Source: Podarcis raffonei
Lineage: Eukaryota; Chordata; Lepidosauria; Squamata; Lacertidae
Reading direction: 5' to 3'
NCBI RefSeq assembly: GCF_027172205.1
Contig: NC_070604.1
Location: forward strand, 78,458,023-78,522,022
Length of the DNA stretch: 64,000 nt
The notes under the pieces: generated by a model
Told to the model about the DNA's origin: nothing
Databases searched by the model: none
What the model saw: only the letters and a program-made list of their open reading frames with translations
Translations under genes and position numbers: made by a program
Shown here: piece after piece, positions 27,728-39,428 of the stretch
Position numbering within the stretch: position 1 is the first letter of the stretch
Layout: each line of letters begins with the position of its first letter

Positions 27728-28091
27728 AAGGTAAAGGTAAAGGTACCCCTGCCCGTATGGGCCAGTCTTGACAGACTCTGGGGTTGTGCGCCCATCTCAC
27801 TCAAGAGGCCGGGGGCCAGCGCTGTCCGCAGACACTTCCGGGTCACGTGGCCAGCGTGACATTGCTGCTCTGGCGAGCCAGAGCCGCACACGGAAACGCC
27901 GTTTACCTTCCCGCTGGTAAGCGGTCCCTATTTATCTACTTGCACCCGGGGGTGCTTTCGAAGTGCTAGGTTGGCAGGCGCTGGGACCGAGCAGCGGGAG
28001 CGCACCCCGCCGCGGGGATTCGAACCGCCGACCTTTCGATCAGCAAGCCCTAGACGCTGAGGCTTTTACCCACAGCGCCACCCGCGTCCCT
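27728..28091 (-). mobile_element. Sauria SINE, full length
   Basis: Read on the minus strand it starts AGGGACGCGGGTGGCGCTGT, has a tRNA-like A/B-box head (GGTTCGAATCCCCGCGG) and ends with the (ACCTTT)n tail shared with BovB-mobilised SINEs. A 13-bp target duplication (TCTGAACATAATA) flanks it at 27715-27727 and 28092-28104. It is intact. Confidence 0.95.
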
Positions 28092-28194
28092 TCTGAACAT
28101 AATAGGGAACACCAAATTTCCTGACCATGTTTTTTGCTCAATGGTTATTGTGACACACTCGGACTAAAAAGTCAAAGGAGGTGTAGATAGATAG

Positions 28195-28196
<2 letters not shown>

Positions 28197-28239
<43 letters not shown>
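28197..28239. repeat. (GATT)n microsatellite
   Basis: About ten GATT units, preceded by a short (GATA)n. Confidence 0.95.
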
Positions 28240-28454
28240 GTGTTCTCTGAGCTCTCCTCTAAAATGGATTGATGCTGAGGGCACTTAGAGTGACCATTCT
28301 CTGTGAAGAGAATAGAAAAATGGATAATTTACCTGTCATAGAGCTCCAGTTCCCAATACTCTTAACAAACTACAATTCTCGAGATTATATGCAGAAAGCC
28401 ATGAGCTTTAGATATTTGTTGTGGATACTTCTTGCCATAATGGCTGTGTTCTGC

Positions 28455-28622
28455 CTACACTGTCAAGGGCAGTATGCTTCTGAATGCTGGGACTCAGGAA
28501 GTAGGGAGAGTGTTGTTGCATTAATGTTCCGCTTGTGGGTTTCCCTTAGGCATTTGGTTGGCCACTGTGAGAACAAGATACAGAACTAGATGGGCCTTTG
28601 GGCTCTGATGTTCCTATGGTTT
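28455..28622 (+). repeat. Dispersed squamate repeat, class unassigned
   Basis: Ends GGCCACTGTGAGAACAAGAT, then GAACTAGATGGGCC; a second diverged copy of this end lies at about 24,250-24,300. The phrase is common in lizard intergenic DNA. I cannot assign it to a SINE or LINE family. Confidence 0.45.
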
Positions 28623-29689
28623 TAATGCTATTTGCCCAATGTTCTGAGAAAAAGAGCTAAGCTAGGCATTTTTTATTTTATTTTTTGTGGCTGGTTTTTT
28701 CAGCTGAAGTAAATGGAACAGGTTAAATTTTTATTTTCTGGCAAGGTTAGCCTTTGCGCTTCAATAATTTGCAGTGTTCTCATAGCAGGAAACCTGGGAG
28801 ACATGGGGAGGACAAATGGAGTGAGTGTGACTGCCCTTCCTGGAAGACTGAAGTAATTGATGCCACACTGAGCTGAAGTCTGAAAGCCATGATGCACTTT
28901 GGGCCTGCAGAGAGCAAATTACAGAATATAGCCAAAGACAATTCCAAAGTGTAAAATGTCTAAATGAAGCACAGTTTCTCCTGTACCTATCATCATTTTT
29001 CCTCTGTGAAAGACGCCTTATACATTCTAATAAAAATGGAAGCTGGGATCTTGCAGCAAGCCCAAAGTTAAAACAGCACGTTGGCTGCGTGTTGACACAA
29101 GCCAATTGCTTGTCGTGTAGAAACTCAGAAGGCTCAAACAGCAGGTATGTAAAATGTGTAACATTTCCTCAAACTTCTAAACAGTTATTTCCTGCATGAA
29201 TCAAGTGAATTCTCTACTTTGGGATGAAACCTGGAGGAATCTGATGCTTGGAGAAGCTGGCTATTTTGTTCTTTTACTGTGGATTTCATAGGCATTTGTT
29301 TTTCACAGGCTTTGGATGCAACCAAGACAAAGCTGTAAATTGCGAAGCAGCCAAAACTTGTTCATCACTTGGGTTGCAGTCCATACCCACTGACTGGATT
29401 CTTAGCCCACTCTTCCTCCCGAAGGAGAAACCAGCAACAAACAGCAAAGTAATACAAACAACACATTAAAAACTACATTTTTCAAACAAACCAAATAATC
29501 TCACAACTAATAATGTCAAAGTTGCCCAAAACAACGTCTTTCAGCCAACAGATAACCCGGGTGAACAGAAATATTTTAAAATCCACTCTAAATGTTAGTA
29601 ATGAGAGGGACACACCCACCTCACCAATGAAGGCATTCCATCAGCAGGGGGCTACTAGCAAAAAGGCATGGATATGGGACAGTGATGGC

Positions 29690-30533
29690 ACATTTGGACT
29701 TACTTTTTTAATATTTATATTTTATTAAGGTGATTTCAGTTGAAAGAAATAAAGAGATACGGGGGGGGGAGTGAGAGGGAGAAAAGCAACAACAACATAC
29801 ATACATATTAAAAAAAGGAAAATATATACCGGTATAGACGATATTCCCATACATTGTATAAATTGGTATAGTGTTATTGTCCTAGTGCTTTTGCAAATAC
29901 TAATAGCCTACCACATTTTGTATAAACTCATTGCAAATGTTATCATATTTATCCATACAGAGTCTGTGTCAGTGATGTCATAGCGTCAGTCCAGTATCAT
30001 ATCTTTATTTTTCCAATTCCTCAATATCAATTTCTTGGCTACCATTATGGCACAGAAAATCCATTTTCGTTGTCCCATTGATAATTTCCATACTGCAGGT
30101 ATATAGTTCAATAAAATAGTCTCCGCTGAAAAATTTAACTTTTTCTGCACAGTCATAATTACACAGTCTAGCACTTTCTCCCAACACTTGTTAAGTAAAG
30201 AACACTGTACTAACATGTGGTTCAGAGAGGCATTGTCCTTGCCACATCTTCAACACTGAGCTATCCTAGCTAACCCATTTTTATACAACCTTAAACGAGT
30301 CCAATAAACTCTAAATATTATTTTCTGTTGTATTAGTCTCAATTTTAAATCTAATGAAATCTTAGGTATTGAAGCTAATACATTTTCCCACTGTCTGGGT
30401 AATAAGGAAAGTTCCAATTCTTTATTCCAATCATCTCTTACAGTCTGCATATTGAACTTGTGTATTGTTAGTAGATATCTATAAAAGGTAATTGCTGCCT
30501 TTTTATTTTTGAATGAGTTGTCCAATTACTTCA
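29690..30533 (-). mobile_element. L1 LINE, 3' end of ORF2 and 3' UTR
   Basis: The minus-strand translation gives WENVLASIPKISLDLKLRLI, FRVYWTRLRLYKNGLARIAQ, then RCGKDNASLNHMLVQC and CWEKVLDCVIMTVQKK. This is the L1 ORF2 C-terminal Cys/His motif CWRC-..-H-..-C. The expected Trp of CWRC is a TGA stop here, in the same frame. The element is 5' truncated near 30,533; the AT-rich 3' part runs to about 29,690. Confidence 0.8.
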
Positions 30534-32071
30534 AAATCTCAGGTATCTTGGAAGCCACACACCTTATTGAGAAAAAGGCAATATTGATTTAATGCAGTGA
30601 GCAAGGATCTGTGTTGACAGGATTGTAACTTAAAAATTTTCTACCCATAGGCAAACTGCCTCATGACATGTCCTGAAACAGTGGCTTCCAGAGGAGAAAA
30701 AAAAACTGAGAACTGAAAATCAGCAATAGCAGACAACCTTCCACTTGCCATTCATCTTCCCTGATGAGCATAATAGACTTCATTCATAAGTTTACCTACA
30801 CCCTAGAATAGCCTTTCCAACCTGATGCTGTTCAGATGTTGGCCATGCTGGTTGGATCTGATGGAAGTTGTAGTCCAGAATATCTGGAGAGCACTAGGTT
30901 GGGGAAGTCTTTTCAAGAACATGCCCTAGAATCTCCTGCAACACCTGATTTCCATGGCGGACAATGCAGTTATTTTGGAATTAATCAACATGGGGAAAGT
31001 TGAAGATTATTGTCCTAGAACAATGAAAGCAAAAGTAAGAATATATCTCCATTCTTAACTGCACTCTAATACTCCTTTTCCTTATTATTCCTTCCCTGCT
31101 TAAAACTATATGGTCACATACAAAATGATCACAACCAGAACCAAATCCTGACCACATGCTCACCCAAGACCAATCATTTATGTCATGCTGGACATGGTAA
31201 CCTGTATCATCTTCAAATGGTCCTGTGCTACATCTCAAGATAATCAACTTCTGCTTCCAAATAAGAATACTTTTTTCATTATTTCTTGAAGACCAGCTTC
31301 ATTACATCTGCTGATTTTGCTTGCATTGACATATTGGATCAGGTGAAGTTGTTACCTAGTCCCACTAGCCTACCTCCGAGCTACTTGGTCATAGTGTAAC
31401 TCAGCACCACACAAATGGCATGCAGTAAACCTGCAGGCATTTCATTTGTAGCTCTGTCAGCTAAATACCTTAATCCCAACACATCAAATAATCTAGACAA
31501 ATGGAGAAAAACCACCACCACTGAAAAACAACACATGAGCTGTGGGATTTCCCCCACATCATGTAGGCTTCCTGGTATAAAATGTAACACAAATGTTGCC
31601 TGCACCTTGGAATGCAGAAAGAGCTTTCGTTCGCCCTTCAGCCACATTGCAAAAGAGGCTGGTGGTACAGGTTTGGACTCAGCAAAAAAAATATATCTCT
31701 GAACAACCCTGGAGGAAGGATTATAGCTGTCTGCGTGTCTCATAATTCACCCTGCTTTCTGAGTGATGTTATCTGTGCATCTGTAAGAGTGAAAGGGTGT
31801 TCGGAGAATGGAAAATATGCAAAGTAGTATCAGTGACCTCCTAATTCTTTTTTTAAAAAATGAACCCGCTTCAGAAAAAAAATAGCTTTAGCACAGGATG
31901 ACACTAGACCAGCAATGCCATGATATAGATCAGTAAACATAATGGTCAGATCTGAAAGAGAAATTGAGTCCATAGTGGAGTCATTCTGTAAGTAAGTAAT
32001 GGTAATGTGGTGTTGTTTTTTAAGATGAGTTGGTAAGATTAAAGCAGCTAGTTAAGGAAGACAATATCTAC

Positions 32072-32465
32072 TGTGCATGCTACCCCAGTCTCTGAGCGGT
32101 GTGAGATTGCAGGGGTTCCAGACATTTACCCAGGATTCATGTTTCCTTTTTGGAATGAGGAACAGTGGAGACTGTGGTGTTTTCTTGATACAGTGATATC
32201 TCAGTTTACGAACTTAATCCATTCCGGAAGTCTGTTCTTAAACCGAAACCATTCTTAAACTGAGGCGTGCTTTCCCTAATGAGGCCTCCCACCGCCGGTG
32301 GCCTTCCACCATTTGGATTCCGTTCTTAGACCAAGGTAAAGTTCACAAACCGGGACACTACTTGTGGTTTTGTGGAGTTCGTAAACTGAATAGTTCATAA
32401 ATAGGGCTGTTCTGAAACTGTATATGGTTTATTTACACATATATACAACCTGAGCCTGTGATGAA
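32072..32465 (-). mobile_element. Endogenous retrovirus LTR fragment (same family as 38927-39428)
   Basis: Reverse-oriented 3' part of the LTR family: the phrase CTACCCCAGTCTCTGAGC mirrors the 3' end of the copy at 39.4 kb. It is partial and interrupted by a Tigger-like MITE at 32191-32420. An old fossil. Confidence 0.7.
32191..32420. mobile_element. Tigger-like MITE inserted in an LTR
   Basis: Begins CAGTGATATCTCAGTTTACG and ends TTCTGAAACTG, with TA on both sides (32189-32190, 32421-32422). The body shares the 'TTCCGGAAGTC..TTCTTA' phrases with the copies at 51.9-52.4 kb. 230 bp, non-coding. Confidence 0.75.
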
Positions 32466-32479
32466 GCTCTGAAGGCAGC

Positions 32480-32596
32480 CCTGTTTAGGGAAGCTTTTAA
32501 TGTTTGACGGACTATTGTATTTTAATATTCTGTTGGAAGCCATCCAGAGTGGCTGGGGAAACCTAGCTAGATGGGCGGGGTATAAATAATAAATTA

Positions 32597-32647
<51 letters not shown>

Positions 32648-32720
32648 ATAAAACATAATATTAATATTACTAATATATAATAATATTATTATTATTAATA
32701 ATAATAATATTAATATTATT
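32480..32720 (+). mobile_element. LINE 3' end with long (ATT)n tail
   Basis: TTGGAAGCCATCCAGAGTGG, then AGATGGGCGGGGTATAAATA, is a frequent squamate L2/CR1-group 3' terminus. It runs into (ATT)n at 32597-32645 and a decayed ATT/AAT tract to about 32720. Confidence 0.7.
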
Positions 32721-33639
32721 AACACCCCAAAAGGATCTTGTTTCTCTCATAGCCACAGCCTTGGATTCAAACAGAAATCAAACATTGCTCTCAAACTTTG
32801 CTCTGACTCTCTCGCCAGCTTGTTGCTTTACTTCTAGGTCTTATAACTTCACACTCTATAAATTTAGCCTTTGTCCTTCTAACTATCCCAACTGTCATTG
32901 AGACCCAAAAGCATTACAGAAAATACCTTGCAGGTACCTGTGGGTTTTTTAACTAACCTTTCCAGCTGCACCCCAAAGAAAAGTTTCTCTGAAGGTCACC
33001 ACCCTCAGACACAGCAGCCAATAATATGCAACAAACCAACTACGGTACTACCTTTTTTGTTTGGACAGATGCATGGGCCTCTCGGGATCCCAGCCAGAAG
33101 GAATTTTAACCTCACCACACCTACAGCATCACAGTTTCCTTGCTGCAATACTTGGTACGCCTCTGTGTTAATATGCTTAATGTCATTTTCTCTCTCTCTC
33201 TTCCTTCCCACTCATGTCCCATTTGATGGGAGGAGCTTTTCCACAGAAATGCACACTTTGCTCTGCTGAAAAGATGCCAGGTTGTTTGGAGATAATTCAG
33301 GCTCAGATTCAGTGGGATGGACCACATATTCCTGTGCCAATTGGTTCTAAGGAATCTGAAGGGGAAGCAACAGGCAGATTGCTTTCAGCTGGGTGAAGGA
33401 CAGAAGAATGGTGCATGTCGCCACAGAGTAACATGTTTGGGATTAGAGATGAGGGCATTTGAGCTCATGGTCACTAGAAGAGAAACTGCCAAGCTCAGTC
33501 ATGGAGAAGTATCCTTCGATCAAATAATAGATCTAGCATTTTATTTGAACCTCAGGCATGCAAGAAGTATGAGGTCGAATGCTTACGTATCACATTCCCA
33601 CCTGCCCTCTAAGAAGTGTAAATACCAGCTTATACAAGG

Positions 33640-33735
33640 CATAATACGTAATGTTTTATTATGTTTTTATATACATTGGAAGCCACCCAGAGTGGCTGGG
33701 ACAACCCAGTCAGTCAAATAACAATAACAATAAAA
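33640..33735 (+). mobile_element. LINE 3' end
   Basis: TTGGAAGCCACCCAGAGTGG and then (AATAAC)n; a short, diverged relative of the element at 32,480. The Sauria SINE at 33748 was inserted into its tail. Confidence 0.6.
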
Positions 33736-33747
33736 TAATAACATTTT

Positions 33748-34781
33748 GAGGGACGCGGGTGGCGCTGTGGGTAAAACCTCAGCGCCTAGTACTTGCCGAT
33801 CGCATGGTCAGCGGTTCGAATCCCTGCGGCGGGGTGCGCTCCCGTCGTTCGGTCCCAGCACCTGCCAACCTAGCAGTTCGAAAGCACCCCCGGGTGCAAG
33901 TAGATAAATAGGGACCGCTTACCAGCGGGAAGGTAAACGGTGTTCCGTGTGTTGCGCTGGCTCGCCAGATGCAGCTTGTCACGCTGGCCACGTGACCCGG
34001 AAGTGTCTGCGGACCAGTGGCGTAGCGTGGGTTCTCAGCACCCGGGGCAAGGCAAGTAATTTGCGCCCCCTAACCCGTGGATTTGCGCCCCCTAACCCTA
34101 CAAATCTATGCCTATGAATGATGGTCCCTCTCTCTCTCGCTTTCTCATATTCCAATTGATTCCCATTTCTGCCGATCGATCCCCGAAGCTCTCACCCAGC
34201 GAAATTCGTGCGTAATTACGCTTCGCCATCCCTAATCCTGCTGCTTCCACTGGGAAATCATGACAGTGCGTTTCTCCTCTCCAAACTTTCCCCGGCCCTT
34301 TGCCAGCCGGCGCAGCCCTTTTGGCTACGAGCTCCCCTCCTTCTCTGCCCGCTTCCGATCCCACCTCCCCGTCCAGCCTCCCTACCTCCTGAAAAAAGGC
34401 GCCGGCGCCAAGCAGGACACCCCCCGCGGCCATCGGAGAGAGGCGGGGCCGAGGGAGGCGAGCCAGTGGGCGAGGCGGGGTGGGGTAGGTGGCCACGGGG
34501 GCGGGCGCTGCCGCAGTCCTCGGGTGGGCAAGGTAGGAGCAGGCGGAGGCTGGCCGGCTGCTCTGACAATAGGGGCGGGCCGAGGGCATGACGCGGCTGG
34601 GCCCTCTGGACTCGCGCCCCCCCAGATGTTGCGCCCGGTGCGGCCGGCACCCCTGGCACCCCCCACGCTACGCCACTGCTGCGGACAGCACTGGCTCCCG
34701 GCCTATAGAGTGAGATGAGCGCACAACCCTAGAGTCTGGCAAGACTGGCCCGTATGGGCAGAGGTACCTTTACCTTTACCT
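33748..34781 (+). mobile_element. Sauria SINE, split by a hAT insertion
   Basis: The 5' part (33748-34014) starts at GGGACGCGGGTGGCGCTGTG and includes the tRNA-like head. The 3' part (34679-34781) ends in (ACCTTT)n. A 12-bp target duplication TAATAACATTTT flanks the whole at 33736-33747 and 34782-34793. The SINE itself is complete once the insert is discounted. Confidence 0.93.
34015..34678. mobile_element. Non-autonomous hAT transposon, GC-rich, 664 bp
   Basis: Terminal inverted repeats CAGTGGCGTAGCGTGGGTT and (reverse) CAGTGGCGTAGCGTGGGGG. An exact 8-bp target duplication CTGCGGAC lies at 34007-34014 and 34679-34686, the hAT signature. The interior from about 34,250 is very GC- and CpG-rich. 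Overlapping open frames on both strands (up to 163 codons) have no transposase motifs and look compositional. Confidence 0.93.
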
Positions 34782-34892
34782 TAATAACATTTTATCTGTG
34801 GAAATACCTACACTCTCATATTGTTTTTAGTACTTGCCAAGAATCTTTTTGTTTAGAAAAGCCTACCCAGATATGTCAAGTTGATATGCATT

Positions 34893-35180
34893 TTTACAGG
34901 TATATTTTAACTGATTTTATTTTGGGCAGTTTGTTTTGAACTCCAGACTTCAATGTATATTTTCCATTCCACATAAACTGCTTAGAGGTTCTGACAACTG
35001 AGCAGCATACAAATTCATAAAACAAACAAATGAAACAAGCACCCCCTGAGAGAGGTTAGACTGAGAGATACTGACTGGCCTAAGATCATGAAGGGAGCTT
35101 CCAATTTAAGCTGGGATTTCAACTCAAATCTCCCAGGTCCAAGTCCAACATTTTATTCACTGCTTTGTACCAACTCTCGT
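34893..35180 (-). repeat. LINE tail (plus strand) and old CORE-SINE (minus strand)
   Basis: About 34,893-35,030 ends CATAAACTGCTTAGAGGTTC then ACAAATTCATAAAAC, a plus-strand LINE tail. About 35,040-35,180, read in reverse, has a MIR-like core and a B-box region (GAGTTGAAATCCCAGC); it is much more eroded than the copy at 26.9 kb. Confidence 0.5.
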
Positions 35181-36059
35181 GACCATTGAATTATGGACTT
35201 GTCTGAACAGACCACATTTTCATTGGAAGACAATTCCTGGTGTAAGATATTCCTAATTTTTTTAAAAAAAAAAATCTGTGTAAAAAGAAGAAAATAAATT
35301 TGCCTACTTCATTTGACAGTACTAATGCACAATTTTGTTCTGTTCAAAGGGGAGGAGAAGGAATCAATGATTTGGGGGGAAATGTTGAAACATCAGGCAC
35401 ATGTTAAAAAGCTCCAGGTAGTTGGCAGATCAATGATCGTAGTCCCCCCGCCCCCATAGCCAATTGATAAAATTATGAATAGCACATTTCTGTTTCACTA
35501 GCTTTTTAAAAGATGCAGATCATTCAGGAAGAATAGGAGAGTCCTTTGTTGTGCAAGGTGCAGATGGATGTCTCCTGAGGGTATCTGTAACATACCACTG
35601 GCACTTCATGACAATGGAAAGCCTTACTGCTGAGCCCTGCATCCTTCCCAAATATCTAATGATCTTGCTTCTGGCTCAGATTTATACAGCATCATTGAGT
35701 ACAAAATTACAGTGAGTATAAAAGCAAGTCTCTTTTCAAAGTCAGTTTCCAAGAGACCTACTGAGCATGGCTCATGCAAAAAGATCTTTGAAAAATCTGT
35801 CAAGCAACTCTTCAGCAAAAAAATAATAAATGCTATTAATGCTGCCATTTTATGCAATTTATTTGTCACGTGATTTGGAGTGGGTGGGTTCAGGAAAATG
35901 AAGGCAGAAAATGTGAATAGAATTGTTCAGTATTACCCCACCTAATCTTCTCCAGCCCACCTCAAATGTGAAGAAATGATAGTTTAAATAAACAGACAAT
36001 GCATTTATTTACAATATTGCTGCAGGAAAACAAAACTTGGCTGACAGGCAATGATGTCA

Positions 36060-36212
36060 GATGAGCAAATAGGTAAATTAATACACTTTTTGTGGAAAGG
36101 GAAAAGGAGAGGAAAATGCAAGTGGTAATTCCCGCTTTGCTTTCATATTAAATCACCTGGAAATTAAAGAACACGTATTATACAGAATGATTGAGGGGGG
36201 GTCCTGCCTTAG

Positions 36213-36260
<48 letters not shown>

Positions 36261-36700
36261 TCCCTCCCTCCCTCCCTCCCTCCCTCCCTTTTTTGGCTGC
36301 CTGCCTGCTTTGTTGAGCAAGTGACCCTATCCAAACCAGGAGGCATTAATCACCACCGCCTCCCGTGTACGATGTCATGGTCCAGGAACTGACATCAGGA
36401 AAGATCCTGAAAATTAACTTTGGAAAAATATGTCACACAGCCAATATTCATTGGCTTTGTTTGTTTCCTCACCATCAGGGGAGACTAGACTAATTTTGAA
36501 AAGAGATTTCATTTTGGCTGGAAAAGGGAGCCTCATCTCCAGCAATTACACGGTGTTGGATTCTTTTACCATGTCGGTTAAAAGCTAAACAACACCCATT
36601 GATTTTGCTGTATTTATTCCCAATTTAGCCTGGGTGCAGTGAATTTAATCTTCTGCACTTTTGACAGAGAACTAGCAGGAGTCAACCCCACCCCACAGCT
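36060..36700. other. Candidate conserved non-coding block with (CT)n/(CCCT)n
   Basis: A (CT)n then (CCCT)n array at 36214-36289 splits a stretch of complex, non-repetitive sequence rich in homeobox-like TAAT and forkhead-like TTGTTTGTTT motifs. No coding potential. Conservation is a guess from its composition. Confidence 0.35.
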
Positions 36701-37629
36701 AAGAATTCAAAACTTATTTTGTAAGTGGGCCTTCTGCTCTTTGTTATTGCCTGCCTCACTATTCTGGGACATGCCAGACAGAACCAACTCCAGAACCGTT
36801 TAGCTTTAAAAAGGTAATTCTATGTGCCGATCACTGTGTGGTAGAGTAGCTTTGGTTGCAGTATTAACTGGGAAGGAGCAGCTGTTAGCCTCCCCACCAA
36901 GCCTCTCTATTCTGCAAATGAAACATGGAGAACTGGGAACAGATTGATGCTAGGACTCTGCCAATTTGAGTCACCCCTAGTAGTTGGAGACCAACATTTG
37001 CATCTGCCAGATCTCTGAGCCAACTTAGCTATCCTAGGTCCAAAACAATGAGGACAGAGGCAGGCTTGCCAGCCAAAAACCTACACCCTGTTCCTTCCTT
37101 GAATTTCCAAGTGGTTGCAGCAAATTGGTAATGGTCACCATTCAGGTGACCAGTGGTCAGTGATGAAAATTATTTGTGTGTTTTATGACAAGAGCCAGAG
37201 CTAGGTGGCATTTATTTATTTTATTTATTTGTTATATTTCTTAGTCAGTTCATGCAAGAAGTCTCTAGGGGATGCCCAATACTAATACAAAACAAAAATT
37301 AAAAAGGATCTCTATCTTGGTTCTCTCCCATCTTCTTCCCAGCATACCTTGCTAAAAACACTATTTCCCCTTCCCGTCTCTCTCACACACCCCATCACCT
37401 TGGCAACCTCTGTCTGCCAAGGCCCAAGATTCCTCTTAGATGGGCCATCAACACCTTTTGCCATGTTAATGCCTCTATTCCAAGTGTGGAACTGGTTTAG
37501 AAAGGAAGCTTAGCTCGTATTTTTCTACTGGCCTGCATTTTCCTCTTCAAATAATCAAAATCCTACCATTTATTAATTCCTTGGGTTTAGGGAGCCGCCG
37601 CCACCACCACCACCCCCCCAACTCACAAT

Positions 37630-38060
37630 AATAGGAAGAGGTTTCCTTTTGGTACTGAGGTCCAAAGTTGTGTAGGGCTTTGTAGCACTTTGAATTGGGC
37701 CTGGAACAAACTGAAATCCAACGGAGGTGAGAAAACACTCAAGTAATGTGTCCATATTCCCTAGTCCCTTTTAACTGTCTCCCCCACCATGTTCTGCACC
37801 AGCTGAAATTTCTGGACCACTTTCAAAGGCAGTTCCACAGGCAACACAGTAATGTAATCCAAACAGGAGGCTCTCACAGCACGAACACCAGAAACTGAAT
37901 CTGGATAGGGATGTAGCTGGGATACCTGCCTAAGCATGTGACAGGCTCTAACAACACGGGCACTTGTACTGCCAGGGATGATGATAGGACCAAGAGCACA
38001 ACCACCACACCAAGGGGGAGTGTATGGAAAAGGTCCCACGTTCAGTCCCAGAATTTTCAT
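37630..38060 (-). mobile_element. LINE (L2/CR1 group) ORF2 remnant
   Basis: The minus-strand translation has CLDYITVLPVELPLKVVQKF then QLVQNMVG, and in another frame CYKALHNFGPQY; these match the C-terminal region of L2/CR1-type reverse transcriptases. Diverged, with at least one frameshift between the two segments. Confidence 0.7.
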
Positions 38061-38926
38061 GTAGGACTGGCCAAAATTCCTTTCAAAAACCCTGGAGTGC
38101 CACTGTCAGTCAGTATTGACAATGCTGAGCTAGAAAGAGCAGTAGTTTAAATTGCTATAAGGCAGCTTCCTAGGTTTTACCACCATGCTTTGTTGGTGTC
38201 CTATGTTCATGAAATAAGCCAGGGAGGACTGCCACCCCTCCCATGATGTTTCACCAGTCCTATACTTGACCACTCCCACCCCACTTTAATAGCAGTGATT
38301 TGATCTTCCACAGAATGATTTTTTTAATGTGGCCATCATGTGACACATAGTGACCGATACCAAGAAAATCTAAAGAAACCAAAGACTGTGGTCATTAGAG
38401 ATGGAGTTAATAGCAAAAACTGGACTGGATGCTTTTGAGGGGGTAATTTCAAGATCTGTAATGGCTGCTCTGGGGTGCCCAAGGAGGAGGAGTCTTTCAT
38501 AGAAGATGGTGCCTCAAGGACTGGCCTTTTCAAAGGGCAGGGGTTGTTCAAATAACTATCAAAAGGTAGCAGGGGAAAATATTATGTCTGGTGTGATACA
38601 ATCATTTATTTATTATGTTTATGAAACTCACTTCTCCTCTAGGTGAGGGTCTTCTTCATGAAGGTAAGAGACTCTTCTTATTGTTCAAAAGGATCTTGGG
38701 CTCAATATCCCCTATGTATGGTCCCACAAGTAGCAGCCACATGCAGTTGCATTACCGTAAGGATGCTTCCCGGAGAGTTTGTTGCAGAATCAATACTGCT
38801 CATGGATGTGCAGGTTTTGCCACATCCACAGCACCAGAATGCCAGCCCAAACTTTAAAAACATGGTTTATTTGTATACCATTTTTAGTGGAAAGGCTCCC
38901 ATGCAGTGAACAATACAAGTACATAG

Positions 38927-39428
38927 TGTTGAGAGCACGATTTGGGGCGCAGGCAGTGGTGGGTAGGCTGTATATCTGAGTCTCTTCTAGTTCCTGGATC
39001 CAGCAAGGACTTGATCGTTGAAATAACCAGGCCGCCTTCTTGACAATAGCCCCCTAAGTATGGGTCTTAAAGGTAACAAAGGAAGAGGGCAGATGGGGGG
39101 GCCTCGTCCCTCAATTGGCTGGTAGTTAGAATGACTAAAGCAGAGTTATGTCTGTGAGCTGGGCTAGAAGCAGGCAGCAACTGGAGAGACAGAGCCATGC
39201 TTGATTTCTGTTTGAATCTAAGGCTGTGGCTATGGGAAAAACAAGACTGCCTTGGGGTATTAATGCTGTGAGTCCCTCCATCATTGGCTCAGGTTGTATA
39301 TATGTGTGTAAATAAACCATACTATCAACAGTCTCTGCTGTCCCTCATTCTGAGGACACTGAATCCTGGATAAGCGCCTGGCAGCCCTGGAATCTCACAT
39401 TGCTCAGAGATTGGGGTGGCATACAACA
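38927..39428 (+). mobile_element. Solo LTR of an endogenous retrovirus, 502 bp
   Basis: Bounded by TGTTGAGAGCACG and GCATACAACA (TG..CA ends), with TATATA followed by an AATAAA signal near 39,296-39,315. Flanking 4-mers ATAG and ATAT match at three positions. No internal region, so a solo LTR; related copies lie at 32.1 kb and 57.1 kb. Broken-up family, moderately old. Confidence 0.75.

Noticed and set aside
28197-28239. (GATT)n array as a CRISPR-like or other ordered repeat
   Set aside because: Simple tetranucleotide microsatellite with no spacers; CRISPR arrays are not expected in vertebrate DNA.
34098-34718. Overlapping open frames of up to 163 codons on both strands
   Set aside because: They lie in the CpG-rich interior of a non-autonomous hAT element, are Pro/Arg/Ala-rich on both strands, and lack transposase or other domain motifs.
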